From NCBI GenBank assembly GCA_012034655.1, contig JAAUOZ010000043.1:1-35417 (forward strand): a DNA stretch of 35,417 nucleotides, in the 5' to 3' direction. The first letter of the stretch is position 1, and every line of letters starts with the position of its first letter. The DNA is from Leptolyngbyaceae cyanobacterium CSU_1_3. Its GTDB lineage: Bacteria; Cyanobacteriota; Cyanobacteriia; Leptolyngbyales; Leptolyngbyaceae. The notes under the pieces were generated by a model. The model did no database searches. It was not told where the DNA came from and was given only the letters and a program-made list of their open reading frames with translations. Shown piece after piece: positions 24,312 to 33,107 of this stretch. Made by a program: the position numbers and the translations under genes.

Positions 24312-26653
24312 TCACAGTGCCGCGATCGCATTCAGCAATTCATTTGCCGTAACAGGTTTGACTAAGTACCGTGTAAAGCCTGCCGAAATTGCAGCGTCTT
24401 CAGTCTCTTTAGTTGCATAAGCAGTGAGAGCGATTGCGGGCATCTGAATATTATGTCTCGCTTTGAGGTAACGCATTAGAGCATAGCCATCCTGATCCGG
24501 TAGGGCAATGTCGCTGATTAAAAGATCTGGTGTTGTATGTTCTAGTATGTCGATCGCTGCTGCAACTAAATCGACCGCAATCACTTCTGCACCGTAAGAT
24601 TGCAGCATTGCACTCAGCCACGATCGAACATCTGAATCATCATCAACCACTAAAATCAATCTCTCAGTTAAGTCGATCGTTTGTTGTTCCCGAATCAGCT
24701 CAGAACCCGAAGCGGATTGTTCATAGTTTTGAATTAATGGGAGCCTAATATTGAAGGTTGCTCCTTGTCCTTCACCTAGACTCTCTGCATGAACAGTTCC
24801 ATTATGCTGCTCAACTAAATACCGAACGATCGCTAATCCTAGCCCCAAACCTGAAAAGGATCGAGTACTGGTACTATCCGCTTGACGAAAGCGATCAAAT
24901 ACATACGGCAAGAAATCTGCCCGAATTCCAATCCCCGTATCTATCACCCTAATTTGTGCGAAAGGTTCCGATTCGTCGATCTGCTCAAGCCTCACAGCGA
25001 TTCGTCCACCTTCGGGCGTGAATTTGACCGCATTAGAAAGCAAATTCCACATCACCTGCTGTAAGCGCTCGGCATCACCCCATACAAACATCTCAGGCAG
25101 AGTCGGCTGACTATTGATCAGAACTTCAAACTGAAGTTGTTTTGCATCGATCCTGGGCTGAACGATTTCAACTGCGGCTGTAATCATATCGACTAGATTT
25201 ACGATCGCACACTCTAGTCTCAGTTCTCCACGAATAATCCGCGAAATGTCGAGAAGATCCTCAATTAATTGAGCTTGTAAGTTCGCATTGCGCTCGATTG
25301 TTTCTAGTGCGATCTCAGATCTCTCTTCATCAAGCATTCCTGACTGTAGCATTCCGACCCATCCCGCGATCGCGGTTAAAGGGGTGCGAAGTTCATGCGA
25401 AACGATCGCGAGAAACTCATCTTTCGCGCGGTTTGCGGCTTCTGCTTCCGCACGCGCAGCTTGTTCATTTACTAAGAGTTGGGCGCGTTCTTCTTCGGTT
25501 CGCTTGCGTTCGGTCACATCCCGCATCACTTTAGAGAAGCCGCGTAGCTGTCCAGTTTCATCCCGTAAAGCTGTCATGACCTCGCTTGCCCAGAACCGAG
25601 TACCATCTTTGCGGAGATGCCATCGCTCCTGATGCGATCGTCCTTCTGTCGCTGCCGTTCTCAGTTCTTGTTCGGGTATACCTTGCGCGATTGAGTCAGG
25701 TGGAAAAAAGCGATCGAAATACTGACCGAGAATCTCGGATTCTTGATAGCCCAAAACAATCTCTGAACCTATGTTCCAACTTGCTACCCGTCCCTCTGGA
25801 TCAAGCATGAAAATTGCATAGTCTTTAACATTCTCGATCAGCGATCGAAATCGTGCTTCACTCGCTTGCAATGCGTCCTGTGCTTGTTTCGCTTTTGTAT
25901 TGTCCCGCAGAATTTTTGAGAATCCGCGCAAGCAACCTGCCTCATCGCGTAAGGGTGTAACGACTCCATTTGCCCAGAACAAAGAGCCATCTTTGCGAAC
26001 GTGCCAGCGATCGTCTTGGGCTTGCCCTTCTGCGATCGCAATTTGCAGTGCTTTATCTGGTCTACCATTTCGATATCTTCGGATGTAAAAATACAAGAAA
26101 AATGTTGACCTAGAATTTCTGCTTCCGGGTAGCCTAGAATCCTTTCTGCTCCTGTATTCCAACTCACAAAGCGCCCTTGTCGATCGAGCATAAAGATAGC
26201 ATAATCATGAACGCCTTCAATCAGCAGGCGAAAGCGTTCTTCACTTTCACGGAGACGGTTCTGATTTTGAAGCAGAAGGGCTTGATTTCGTTGGGCTTCG
26301 AGTGCATTTAACTCTGCACGTTGCTGCGCCGATCGCACTCTGGCATTAAGAGTACACATCAGAACTGCTACAAGCACAAAATAGAGCGTTCTTCCTAGAT
26401 TACCGGGACTTGCAGCCAGGGAGTAAGAGGTTGTTAGGAAAAAGTATTCACTAAATGCTGTTGTGAGAACAGTTGCAACGAGTCCCGGACGCAGCCCACC
26501 ATACCACGAGGCAACAATCACAGCGGCGAGAAAAAACGGATAAATCGTAGGCTGAATTTGCCACCATAATAGATGAGTTAATAGCAAAGCAGCGATCGGA
26601 GATAAGATCGCAACCCCGTAACGCTGTAGCTGAGTCCGTCGCCGAATTAGCAT
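24312..26653 (-). pseudogene. Membrane-anchored hybrid histidine kinase, interrupted by one frameshift
   Basis: About 780 codons once one base is restored. Order: KdpD-like DUF4118 four-helix membrane region (SPIAALLLTHLLWWQ to LYFVLVAVLMCTLNAR), coiled coil, PAS1 (RFRLLIEGVHDYAIFMLDRQ), PAS2 (RFRSLIENVKDYAIFMLDPE), HisKA with the phospho-histidine in FLAIVSHELRTPLTAI, HATPase (NLLSNAVKFTPEGG, DTGIGI, GLGLGLAIV) and a C-terminal receiver (LLISDIALPDQDG). The frame breaks inside PAS1: TSEDIE from the first frame should continue as NGRPDKALQIAIAEG in the second, and the junction is an A3 run (26068-26070 as T3 on the plus strand) that needs a fourth A. All motifs are intact, so a sequencing error is quite possible. 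The partner regulator is not evident; the stand-alone receiver at 29104 is one candidate. Confidence 0.85.
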
Positions 26654-26855
26654 AGACCTTGTTGGCGCAAAATCTCAAGTATAAAAAATCAGCGATCGTA
26701 AAATCATCCCACTCAAAGTGCAATTAGCGATGAAATTTCGACGATTGCGCCTACAAGACACACTTATCGTTGTTTTTGAGAATTCGCGATCGCTTCAATT
26801 GAGTTGGTAAGCCGCTCGATAATTAAAACGAATCTCATTCTGTACCTTCTAAAGT

Positions 26856-27896
26856 TCAACCCTTTTTCCAAGTATCCAAAATGTCATGAACAACAACTTC
26901 TTCTAGCCAGGTTTGCAGCACAATTAGGATTGGCAACCCTAATAACAAGCCCAAGAAACCGAAAAAAGTTCCGAAGGCAGTGAGTAGTGCGAGTGTTGTT
27001 GCAGGCATTAGATCAACCTGATGCTTCATGATAATCGGAGTGACAAAGTTTCCCTCAATCTGTTGAATGATGAAATATAAAAGAACAACGGCTCCTGCCT
27101 TCCACGGTTCGTCGAGCAAAGCTAACAACATTGGTGGAATTACACTGGCGATCGCACCAATGTAAGGCACAAACGCAGATAATCCAGCCAGCAACCCATT
27201 CACAAATGGCAGCGGAACCTGCAATGTTAATAGTCCGATCGTGGAAGTAATGCCAATAAAAGTCATACTCAAAGCAATTCCCGCCACGTAATGCACCAGC
27301 TTTACTTCGCAGCGAGACAAAATTTCATCAGCACGAGAACGGTAAAAAGCAGGAAAGGCTTTCAGTAAAATGTGCCGATACTGCCGAGGATTAGCTAATA
27401 ACATTAACGATAATACAATCACCAATAAAAGGTTTAGCAGCAGCGAAAGAGAATTAGAAAAAAATAGATAAATATGAGCAATGATCCAATTCGCAACAAC
27501 CTGAAGCTGTCGGGTGAAATTATCAATGGTAGGAACATAATTCATCATTCTAGATGGAATTCTAGATTGGAGTTCATACGCTAACCATTGAACTCGACTA
27601 ATTGCGATCGGAATCAGATCGAGAAGCTGTCCAAATTGATCAATTAACGGAACTGAAATCATCACCATCAAGATTCCGACCAGAAGCAATACGATCGCAA
27701 CTGTGAGTGAGATTGCATATCCTCGCTTCACGTTAGAGCGCTGAAATCGTTTGGTCAGACGATTTAATACTATGGCAATCACAACAGCAGCAAGAAAAAG
27801 TAATACGATAGCTCGCATTTGCCAAAGAACATACACTGAGGCAACGACCGCAAATAACCCTAACCATTTTCCTAGTGTCAATGTTTCACCTCTCAT
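26856..27896 (-). CDS. AI-2E family transporter, second copy
   Basis: A 346-residue paralogue of the protein at 3055-4083, sharing its plan: N-terminal helices (LGLFAVVASVYVLWQMRAIV), soluble middle (YELQSRIPSRMMNYVPTIDN), and second half with LLAGLSAFVPYIGAIASVIP, IQQIEGNFVTPIIMKHQVDL and GFLGLLLGLPILIVLQTWLEE. The same end motif, LEEVV(V/F)(H/K)DILD(T/R)WKK, closes both proteins, so the two are true duplicates within the family. Start at ATG 27896. Substrate unknown. It is flanked by spacers of about 200 bases on each side and is probably its own transcript. Confidence 0.9.
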   Translation of the reverse strand: MRGETLTLGKWLGLFAVVASVYVLWQMRAIVLLFLAAVVIAIVLNRLTKRFQRSNVKRGYAISLTVAIVLLLVGILMVMISVPLIDQFGQLLDLIPIAISRVQWLAYELQSRIPSRMMNYVPTIDNFTRQLQVVANWIIAHIYLFFSNSLSLLLNLLLVIVLSLMLLANPRQYRHILLKAFPAFYRSRADEILSRCEVKLVHYVAGIALSMTFIGITSTIGLLTLQVPLPFVNGLLAGLSAFVPYIGAIASVIPPMLLALLDEPWKAGAVVLLYFIIQQIEGNFVTPIIMKHQVDLMPATTLALLTAFGTFFGFLGLLLGLPILIVLQTWLEEVVVHDILDTWKKG

Positions 27897-28130
27897 TCTA
27901 GAAACAACTGCGCGATCTCATTACAGCTAACCATTTTTCTCAGATAGCATTCAAGAAGATGCCAGTAAATTAACGGTTTGACTTGATCTCAACCATCTAT
28001 CGATTGGAATGAGGCAATCAGTCGAACAGTTCTTTCGAGAAGTTTAGCGATCGTATTGAATTAGCAATTTTTGCAGAGCAATGCGGTATTGATCGGCGCA
28101 AATCTAGGCAATAGCGGTGCAGCAGAAAAA

Positions 28131-28661
28131 CTAATCTACTTTTTCGAGTGCAGCCGCAGCAACATAAGGCTTATTCACAAACTCCTGTCCAACTTCGGGA
28201 GTGACATCGATGCCATATTCTTTCTCGACATCCGCAACCACAAAATCACGAACGACCCCTGTTAGTTCAATATTTGTACCGATCGCAGGCGCTTGATTTT
28301 TGCTAACAACTAGTACGGTTTGCCCTCGGAGTGATTCTACGTCGTAAACTGTGAACAAATTAGGAGTAATCACTCTTTGAACTTTGGTGCTGACAGTAAC
28401 ATTTTGTCCAACTAGTTCTGTAAGTGGGTTGGTAGCCGGGGAAGGCAATATCGTTGCAGGCGAGGTTGGCGATGGTGTTGCGGGTAAAGTCGGGGAAGGG
28501 GATATAGGTGCAATAACGGCTCTCTGCTCTGTCTCACAGGCAGATATAACAAAAGTCATTAGCCCTAGTGCGATCGCGCTTTGAATTCTCCAACTCGCTC
28601 GACTCAGGCGGTTACGAGTGAAGTGCCGACTCATCTTTGCGTTTCTGGTTCTAGTTATCAT
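28131..28661 (-). CDS. Single-repeat lipoprotein of the same family as 22212-23174
   Basis: A 176-residue lipoprotein. After a basic N-terminus and hydrophobic helix, VISAC is the lipobox. A Pro/Ser/Thr linker (SPSPTLPATPSPTSPATI) spaces one copy of the domain found twice in the other two lipoproteins: LVGQNVTVSTKVQRV, NLFTVYDVESLRGQTVLVVS, IELTGVVRDFVVADVEKEYG. It ends near EFVNKPYVAAAALEKVD, equivalent to the NRPVLVA end of the others. ATG at 28661 has GAGGAGG about ten bases upstream. The function is unknown; tethering on the outer face of a membrane is inferred from the lipobox. Confidence 0.75.
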   Translation of the reverse strand: MITRTRNAKMSRHFTRNRLSRASWRIQSAIALGLMTFVISACETEQRAVIAPISPSPTLPATPSPTSPATILPSPATNPLTELVGQNVTVSTKVQRVITPNLFTVYDVESLRGQTVLVVSKNQAPAIGTNIELTGVVRDFVVADVEKEYGIDVTPEVGQEFVNKPYVAAAALEKVD

Positions 28662-29103
28662 TCAGGAAAGACCTCCTCAATATTTCTGATTGGGTTTCTT
28701 TTCGTGGATTTTGCTATCGCGATCGATGTGTTACTGATTGACACATCAACAATTTGAACCTTAGATCTCAATAGTGGAAACTAGGTGGAAAACTTCAGCA
28801 ACGGCTTCAAGTTCACTCTAGAGAGATAGCTGGTAGCTCTTTCGTTCTGTTCAAATCATGCGTCCAACTTGCGATCTCTTTGATTCTATGTAAGCCTTCA
28901 AGCTATCTTGCTATCTTGATTCTGAGCTTAGATATCTCTCGATAGAGCTAACCTGCACATTGATAGTATCTGAAGAAGTGTAGATGTACCGTAGTTGTAC
29001 TAGCAACCAATCCAAAGTATTTGCATAATTAAGACTGGAGCACAGAAATAAGAGAAGCTTAGAATCTCACAGCTTCGGGAGAATCTACAACAGGAAGACA
29101 CTG
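28662..29103. other. Divergent intergenic region (442 bp), no gene seen
   Basis: This spacer lies between the small lipoprotein (minus) and the CheY-like regulator (plus). No coding sequence or RNA gene is recognised. It contains short repeats of unclear meaning: CTATCTTG twice in tandem near 28904-28920, and a partial palindrome around GATATCTCTCGATAGAGC near 28931-28948. It should hold outward promoters for both neighbours, but I cannot assign -10/-35 boxes with confidence. Confidence 0.3.
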
Positions 29104-29499
29104 ATGAAGATCAGCAGAATTTTAGTAATCGACGACGAAGATGATATTCGGGGCTTAATTCAGACCTGTTTAGAACTGGTCGGAGGATGGCAAGTTGTCA
29201 CTGCTAGTTCTGGTGCAGAAGGGCTGATCAAAGCTGAAACAGAACAACCGGATGCAATTCTGCTCGACATGATGATGCCTGAGATTGATGGACTTGCGAC
29301 ATTGCAGAAATTACAATCGAATCAGTTGACGAAGCATATTGCGGTTATTTTACTTACGGCAAAGGGACGTGCGATCGCGCAAAGTCAACTCGCTCAACTC
29401 AATGTCAAGGGCATTATCAGTAAACCGTTTAAGCCTTTAGATCTAGCCAATCAGATCACCGCTCTTTTGGACAAAACCCACTTAGAACCGAACCGATAG
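29104..29499 (+). CDS. CheY-like single-domain response regulator
   Basis: A 131-residue stand-alone receiver domain: acidic pair DDEDD near residues 10-14, phospho-acceptor Asp in AILLDMMMPEIDG, Thr in VILLTAKGR, and Lys in IISKPFKPLDLANQI. There is no output domain, so it acts by protein contact or in a phosphorelay. CAGGAAG lies shortly before the ATG. It is close to the PRC/DUF2382 gene (convergent) and 2.4 kb from the hybrid kinase, but no direct operon link to a kinase is visible. Confidence 0.9.
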   Translation: MKISRILVIDDEDDIRGLIQTCLELVGGWQVVTASSGAEGLIKAETEQPDAILLDMMMPEIDGLATLQKLQSNQLTKHIAVILLTAKGRAIAQSQLAQLNVKGIISKPFKPLDLANQITALLDKTHLEPNR

Positions 29500-29510
29500 C
29501 AGACCAAAAA

Positions 29511-29544
29511 ATTCCGCAAGGATTGTTTATTGTCCCTGCGGAAT
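29511..29544 (-). terminator. Rho-independent terminator for the PRC/DUF2382 gene
   Basis: ATTCCGCA (29511-29518) pairs with TGCGGAAT (29537-29544), extended by GGA/TCC after a mismatch, around a loop of about ten bases. On the minus strand the stem is followed directly by a run of T (29505-29510 read as AAAAAA on the plus strand), a textbook layout for a transcript coming from 29637-30479. It may also stop plus-strand transcripts of the regulator, though there the T-run is poor. Confidence 0.75.
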
Positions 29545-29636
29545 GCTCTTGTTTCTGCCTATGGTGTGGAGCATTTCACGATAAGCGTTAATTGTGGAGA
29601 TTTAGTGGATCAAAAGCTTCTCCTGCCTGTTCAGAA

Positions 29637-30479
29637 CTAACGCTTCTCTACAACTGGGCGACCTTCTGAATCAATATCCAACTCTTCACGGCGCAACGTT
29701 TCTTCAGCCGTTGCAGTGTCTTGTTCGATTTCTTTTCTAACTCGCACTTCCTCACGCACAAACGCTTCTTTGCGAATATCAGGCGTTTCTTCGTAGAGAT
29801 CCATATGGGCAATTTCACCCTCTTGGAATCTCGCTTCACCGGGAGCAGAAGATTGGCTCGTCGGTGTCGATCGCTCAATTACAATTCGTTCTTTTTCAAC
29901 GGGAACAGCCACACTTTGAGTTTCTGTCTCAACGTGTTTACCGATCGACACTTCGCCTGTTTTTTCACGCCGCTTGTTTGCAACCAGTCGCTCTTCGTAA
30001 AGCTTCAGCGAGTCTTGATTCTGATCATTGTAATGATACAAATCAGCATCATAATCGTAGTTATAGGAATCGCGATCGTAGGTTGGCATTGTTGCAGCAC
30101 CCATCGTGGCAGCACCCATTGTTGCATCTGAGCGATAAACGCCGCGAACCTGCTCTTCGTAGTCGTAATCAATCTCTTCTAGCTTGTCGTAATCGGGCAA
30201 ACTTTCGACTTGATTCTTGGTCATGCTCATTGCATAGATTCTGCGATCGCCGCGATCGATAAATGTACGACCCACCGGCAGCAGCACTTTTTTGCCAAAC
30301 ACCCAAAATCCTGTATCTACCGCAAAGTACCGAAGTTGTCCAGTTTCAGTGTCAACCAAGATATCGTAAACCGATCCAACTTTATCGTCTTGAGCGTAAA
30401 CATCAAAGTGCTTCAGATCGCTAAATTCTGAGTCTTGGTTATAGCTCGGATAAAAGTCTTCAATCTTCATCAAGGGCAT
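29637..30479 (-). CDS. PRC-barrel and DUF2382 domain stress protein
   Basis: A 280-residue soluble protein. N-terminal PRC-barrel: DLKHFDVYAQDDKVGSVYDI, LVDTETGQLRYFAVDTGFWV, KKVLLPVGRTFIDRGDRR. The linker is Tyr/Asp-rich with a repeated MGAAT. The C-terminal part is DUF2382 (also called YsnF-like): LKLYEERLVANKRREKTGEV, SIGKHVETETQSVAVPVEKE, RIVIERS and finally RREELDIDSEGRPVVEKR. Proteins of this kind are linked to general and desiccation stress in bacteria; molecular function is unknown. ATG at 30479 (MPLMKIEDFYPSY) is chosen because GGAGG lies eight bases upstream; the frame is open to 30572 but without support. A damaged paralogue lies at 34211-34393. Confidence 0.88.
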   Translation of the reverse strand: MPLMKIEDFYPSYNQDSEFSDLKHFDVYAQDDKVGSVYDILVDTETGQLRYFAVDTGFWVFGKKVLLPVGRTFIDRGDRRIYAMSMTKNQVESLPDYDKLEEIDYDYEEQVRGVYRSDATMGAATMGAATMPTYDRDSYNYDYDADLYHYNDQNQDSLKLYEERLVANKRREKTGEVSIGKHVETETQSVAVPVEKERIVIERSTPTSQSSAPGEARFQEGEIAHMDLYEETPDIRKEAFVREEVRVRKEIEQDTATAEETLRREELDIDSEGRPVVEKR

Positions 30480-30944
30480 TCTATTTACCTCCAAATTCAA
30501 TGATTTCATTCCTAGTTTATGAACTAATATTCTGCGTCCCTCTACTAGAAGGATGAGATGAAGATGGAACATCTAATTTCCAATTGAAGAAGTAGAAATT
30601 CTTTGTTTTTTCCACCAGATTTCCACTTTTGGTGAATACAATGGCGGGAATACTTTTACTACACCTAATTTGATCTGAATTAATGCTCGAAATCTTGCTG
30701 AGTAAATGCTCAGGAGGCTCATAAGCCACCTGTTATCCAGAGAAAAGGCATTGCTTATCTGAAGTTCTATCAATTGGTGGAGATAAACAATTTGATAGAG
30801 TGCTTATGTTGAAAAGGAGAGTTAAATCGATCATGAATAACTCAAAAAAGCTGTCGTATTTGGGCGAAATTTATCTTAAAGCACTGCTCAAAGTACAGAA
30901 GCCGATTTGTCAAGAATTAGAACAATTTAGTAGGAAGCTCTGTT
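30480..30944. other. Divergent intergenic region (465 bp), no convincing gene
   Basis: The spacer separates PRC/DUF2382 (minus) from DUF3611 (plus). A plus-strand reading with ATGs at 30806 and 30833 runs into the DUF3611 gene in another frame; its part before the overlap (NNSKKLSYLGEIYLKALLK) has no recognised homologue and its AAGGAG (30814-30819) is 13 bases from the nearer ATG, too far to be convincing. I see no RNA gene or repeat here. Confidence 0.3.
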
Positions 30945-31556
30945 ATGCAATCAGCCGTAGAAGCATCACTCAACAAGAAGCTAGAAAGTGTAGGAACAAT
31001 CTTACGAGCCGCTGGATGGTTTGGTTTTTGGTTGAATTTAGTTTTTGTAGCGGCAGCAAGCTTAATGCTTATGTTTGCGATTGCTGGACGCAGTTTTAAT
31101 CAAGCTGTTGTTAACCCAATTCCAGGTGCGCCCATCAATCCGGCTCTTCCAGCAACAACCCCAGGGATGGGAATTGGTATTTTCTGGGCAGTTTGTAGCA
31201 TTCTGGCACTGTTGTTTAGTGTGTATTTAGCTTATCGTCAGACTCGCTTTGCAAAACGACTTCAACACGCAGACTCCGTTGCACATCCGTCCAGAACCGA
31301 AGTTGCTCAACTCCTGCGATTAGGTGCGATCGTGGGATTCATTGGAATGTTATTTGCTGTCTTTGGCGGCATGACCACATTGAGCATTCTACTGGCAAAA
31401 TCACTCTCACAAGTTCAGAGCGTTAGCGTTTTAGACCCTTCCCGAACGATTCGCTCTCTAGACATCTTTGTTGCATTGGCAAATATGACCGGAATAACCG
31501 CACATCTCATCGGCACATTTGCTTCTGCCAGTTTATTTGAATGGATTCATCGTTAG
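30945..31556 (+). CDS. DUF3611 family membrane protein
   Basis: A 203-residue protein of the DUF3611 family, found in cyanobacteria and plant plastids; function unknown. Four hydrophobic segments: AGWFGFWLNLVFVAAASLML, MGIGIFWAVCSILALLFSVY, LGAIVGFIGMLFAVFGGMTT and ANMTGITAHLIGTFASASLF. Family motifs AYRQTRFAKRL after the second helix and SLDIFVALAN before the last are present. ATG at 30945 has only a weak AGGA upstream. It is followed after 39 bases by a lipoprotein gene on the same strand, likely co-transcribed. Confidence 0.82.
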   Translation: MQSAVEASLNKKLESVGTILRAAGWFGFWLNLVFVAAASLMLMFAIAGRSFNQAVVNPIPGAPINPALPATTPGMGIGIFWAVCSILALLFSVYLAYRQTRFAKRLQHADSVAHPSRTEVAQLLRLGAIVGFIGMLFAVFGGMTTLSILLAKSLSQVQSVSVLDPSRTIRSLDIFVALANMTGITAHLIGTFASASLFEWIHR

Positions 31557-31595
31557 TAGAAGCAGCTTGATTGACACGAAAGGAGAAACTTAGAT

Positions 31596-32435
31596 ATGAG
31601 TAGATTTAATGTAAGTTCAATGTTTCGTCGTAATCCATTGAGTAAAAGTGGCGTTGCTGCTCTTGCAGTCATGGCGTTAGTTTTGCCGGCTTGTAATGTA
31701 GACCGTCAGGCAGCTACACCAACGAATGCGACCGCACAAAAGATCGCCAACAACACCGATCGCTGGATTGGACAGACTGTAACTATCCGAAGTGAGCCGC
31801 TGAAAAAAATTGCTCCGAGTACTTTCACGATGAGTAGCAATCAGTTTTTTGGACAAGAACCAATCTTGGTGGTGAATGCGTCTGGTAAGCCGTTTGTTTT
31901 ACCTGCTGGACAAAACCCCGATGTGCAAGTGACTGGACAAGTTCGCCGATTTGTTCTGACTGACATCGAGCGGGAGTACAACTTAGGCTTAGATCCGAAT
32001 CTGTACCGCGACTATGAAGGACAGCCTGCGATTATTGCTCAATCGATCGCACTTGCACCAGAACCTGGAGAAATTGGTCAAAATCCAGAACGATACTATG
32101 GTAAGACGATCGCAGTCACCGGAGAAATCGAAAACGTCACCAATCCTACTGTCTTTACCCTGGATGAAGATCAGTTGTTCGGCGCACAAGATTTATTAGT
32201 ATTGAACGCTCGACCAAAACAAAATGCGGCTAATCCCAATCTAGCGGTAAAACCAGGAGATACGATCGCGGTTACAGGCGTGGTTCGTCCTTTCGTAGCT
32301 GCTGATCTAGAACGCGACTATGAGTTCAATTGGGATCAAGGCTTCGTGCGGACGTTAGAAGCGGAGTATCGCAATCGTCCTGTTTTAGTTGCAACGGGTC
32401 TCTACGCCTCAGCAATTCCAGAGAGTGCTAAGTAA
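31596..32435 (+). CDS. Two-repeat lipoprotein, paralogue of 22212-23174
   Basis: A 279-residue lipoprotein with lipobox VLPAC at residue 33. It aligns along its whole length with the protein at 22212-23174: WIGQTVTIRSEPLKKIAPST, FTMSSNQFFGQEPILVVNAS, VTGQVRRFVLTDIEREYNLG for repeat one and ERYYGKTIAVTGEIENV, FTLDEDQLFGAQDLLVLNAR, VTGVVRPFVAADLERDYEFN, EAEYRNRPVLVATGLYAS for repeat two. It stops just where the other continues into the WGLLGLAGL anchor, so the two differ in how they end. AAGGAG at 31580-31585 precedes the ATG. Function unknown. Confidence 0.83.
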   Translation: MSRFNVSSMFRRNPLSKSGVAALAVMALVLPACNVDRQAATPTNATAQKIANNTDRWIGQTVTIRSEPLKKIAPSTFTMSSNQFFGQEPILVVNASGKPFVLPAGQNPDVQVTGQVRRFVLTDIEREYNLGLDPNLYRDYEGQPAIIAQSIALAPEPGEIGQNPERYYGKTIAVTGEIENVTNPTVFTLDEDQLFGAQDLLVLNARPKQNAANPNLAVKPGDTIAVTGVVRPFVAADLERDYEFNWDQGFVRTLEAEYRNRPVLVATGLYASAIPESAK

Positions 32436-32451
32436 GCAGCGAGCCAGAAGG

Positions 32452-32470
32452 GGCAATCCTTGAAATTGCC
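32452..32470 (+). terminator. Weak hairpin after the lipoprotein gene
   Basis: GGCAAT (32452-32457) and ATTGCC (32465-32470) form a six-base stem around a seven-base loop, 16 bases after the stop codon. Flanking AG/CT pairs can lengthen it. No T-run follows, so it is only a possible terminator or mRNA 3' stabiliser. Confidence 0.3.
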
Positions 32471-32511
32471 TCTCTGTGCATTAGATATACTAGAGATAGT
32501 TGAAGGCTATG

Positions 32512-32696
32512 AGTTCCTTGTATTCCAATCCTCACAGCACCGCTAACGATTGGAATGGTACTTTTCACTGCGATCGCTTGGAAGAATAAACTTTTGGTCA
32601 GTTGTGAATCGATTGCACTATAGTTTGATTATGTTCGCTGCGATCACATTAATTCCACTTTTAGCGTATTGGAATCTACTAGGATTTCAGTTTTAG
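32512..32696 (+). pseudogene. C-terminal transmembrane remnant of a class C beta-lactamase-like serine hydrolase
   Basis: In one frame LTAPLTIGMVLFTAIAWKN, then after a one-base shift near 32590-32598 (AAACTTTT) FWSVVNRLHYSLIMFAAIT and LIPLLAYWNLLGFQF before TAG. The WxxxxR(L/I)HYxL ... YWNLLGFxF ending is what I recall at the C-terminus of serine hydrolases of the beta-lactamase class C family that carry a C-terminal membrane domain. Everything upstream, including the SxxK catalytic domain, is missing, and a TGA bounds the frame at about 32509. Family assignment is from memory of the motif and is moderate. Confidence 0.5.
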
Positions 32697-32834
32697 CCGT
32701 AACAAGATTCGCAATCGCACCTCACTCCATAACAATCGCACAAAGGATTGTACACCTTTGCGACTGGATCGTTGAACAACAGCTTGCTTCAAAGTCAAGT
32801 ACCACGGGATAAGATTTCGCCAAGCACTTGAGCA

Positions 32835-33020
32835 TCAATCGGATTGCGCGATATTCAACGCACCAGCGGCTCTAGTAGCCATCGGAATTAACACAGCCAC
32901 GGCTGAAACTTGACTACTAACGACCATCAAGCTAGTTGGAATTTGTTGCTGAAGCACAACACTCAAGTTAGCTGCGATCGGCACAAGCAATGCCGAAAAA
33001 TATCGAAGAGTACTTCGCCA
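32835..33020 (-). pseudogene. DUF389 gene fragment
   Basis: The minus strand reads WRSTLRYFSALLVPIAANLS, VVLQQQIPTSLMVVSSQVSA and VAVLIPMATRAAGALNIAQS before TGA. It aligns with residues about 165-235 of the DUF389 protein at 17931-19205 (LGRSILRYVAALTV, VILQQQIPTSLMLDNSQISA, VAVLIPLAAGAAGALNLVQS), clearly a diverged copy of the same stretch. Sequence before and after is gone. About 62 codons survive of 424, so it is a relic of a third DUF389 gene. The rest of the 32436-33107 spacer holds the serine-hydrolase relic and, from 32697 to 32834, nothing I recognise. Confidence 0.8.
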
Positions 33021-33059
33021 TCTTCTAATCCCTATATTCTCACAACTTACACAAAAGAA

Positions 33060-33079
33060 AAGAAGCTGACGCGCTTCTT
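33060..33079 (-). terminator. Rho-independent terminator of the SLH gene
   Basis: AAGAAGC (33060-33066) and GCTTCTT (33073-33079) form a seven-base stem with a six-base loop. On the minus strand the stem is followed by TTCTTTTGTG, a fair U-tract. It lies about 30 bases after the stop of the SLH protein gene. Confidence 0.7.
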
Positions 33080-33107
33080 CTGGCAGATTTAATTCAAAGG
33101 GCGATCG

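Noticed and set aside
24226..24350. 41-codon plus-strand ORF starting MTNTLPSN
   Set aside because: Overlaps the 3' end of the kinase, lacks a ribosome site and resembles nothing known.
28020..28130. Short plus-strand peptides (SDRIELAIFAEQCG; NAVLIGANLG) before the small lipoprotein stop
   Set aside because: Too short to assign, in different frames and without start signals; could be debris but cannot be supported.
30806..31099. Plus-strand ORF overlapping the start of DUF3611
   Set aside because: Most of it is the DUF3611 sequence read in another frame; the non-overlapping part has a badly spaced ribosome site and no homology.
32697..32834. Spacer with a possible stem around GATTGTACACC near 32744
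   Set aside because: The pairing is short and imperfect; no RNA family or gene can be supported.
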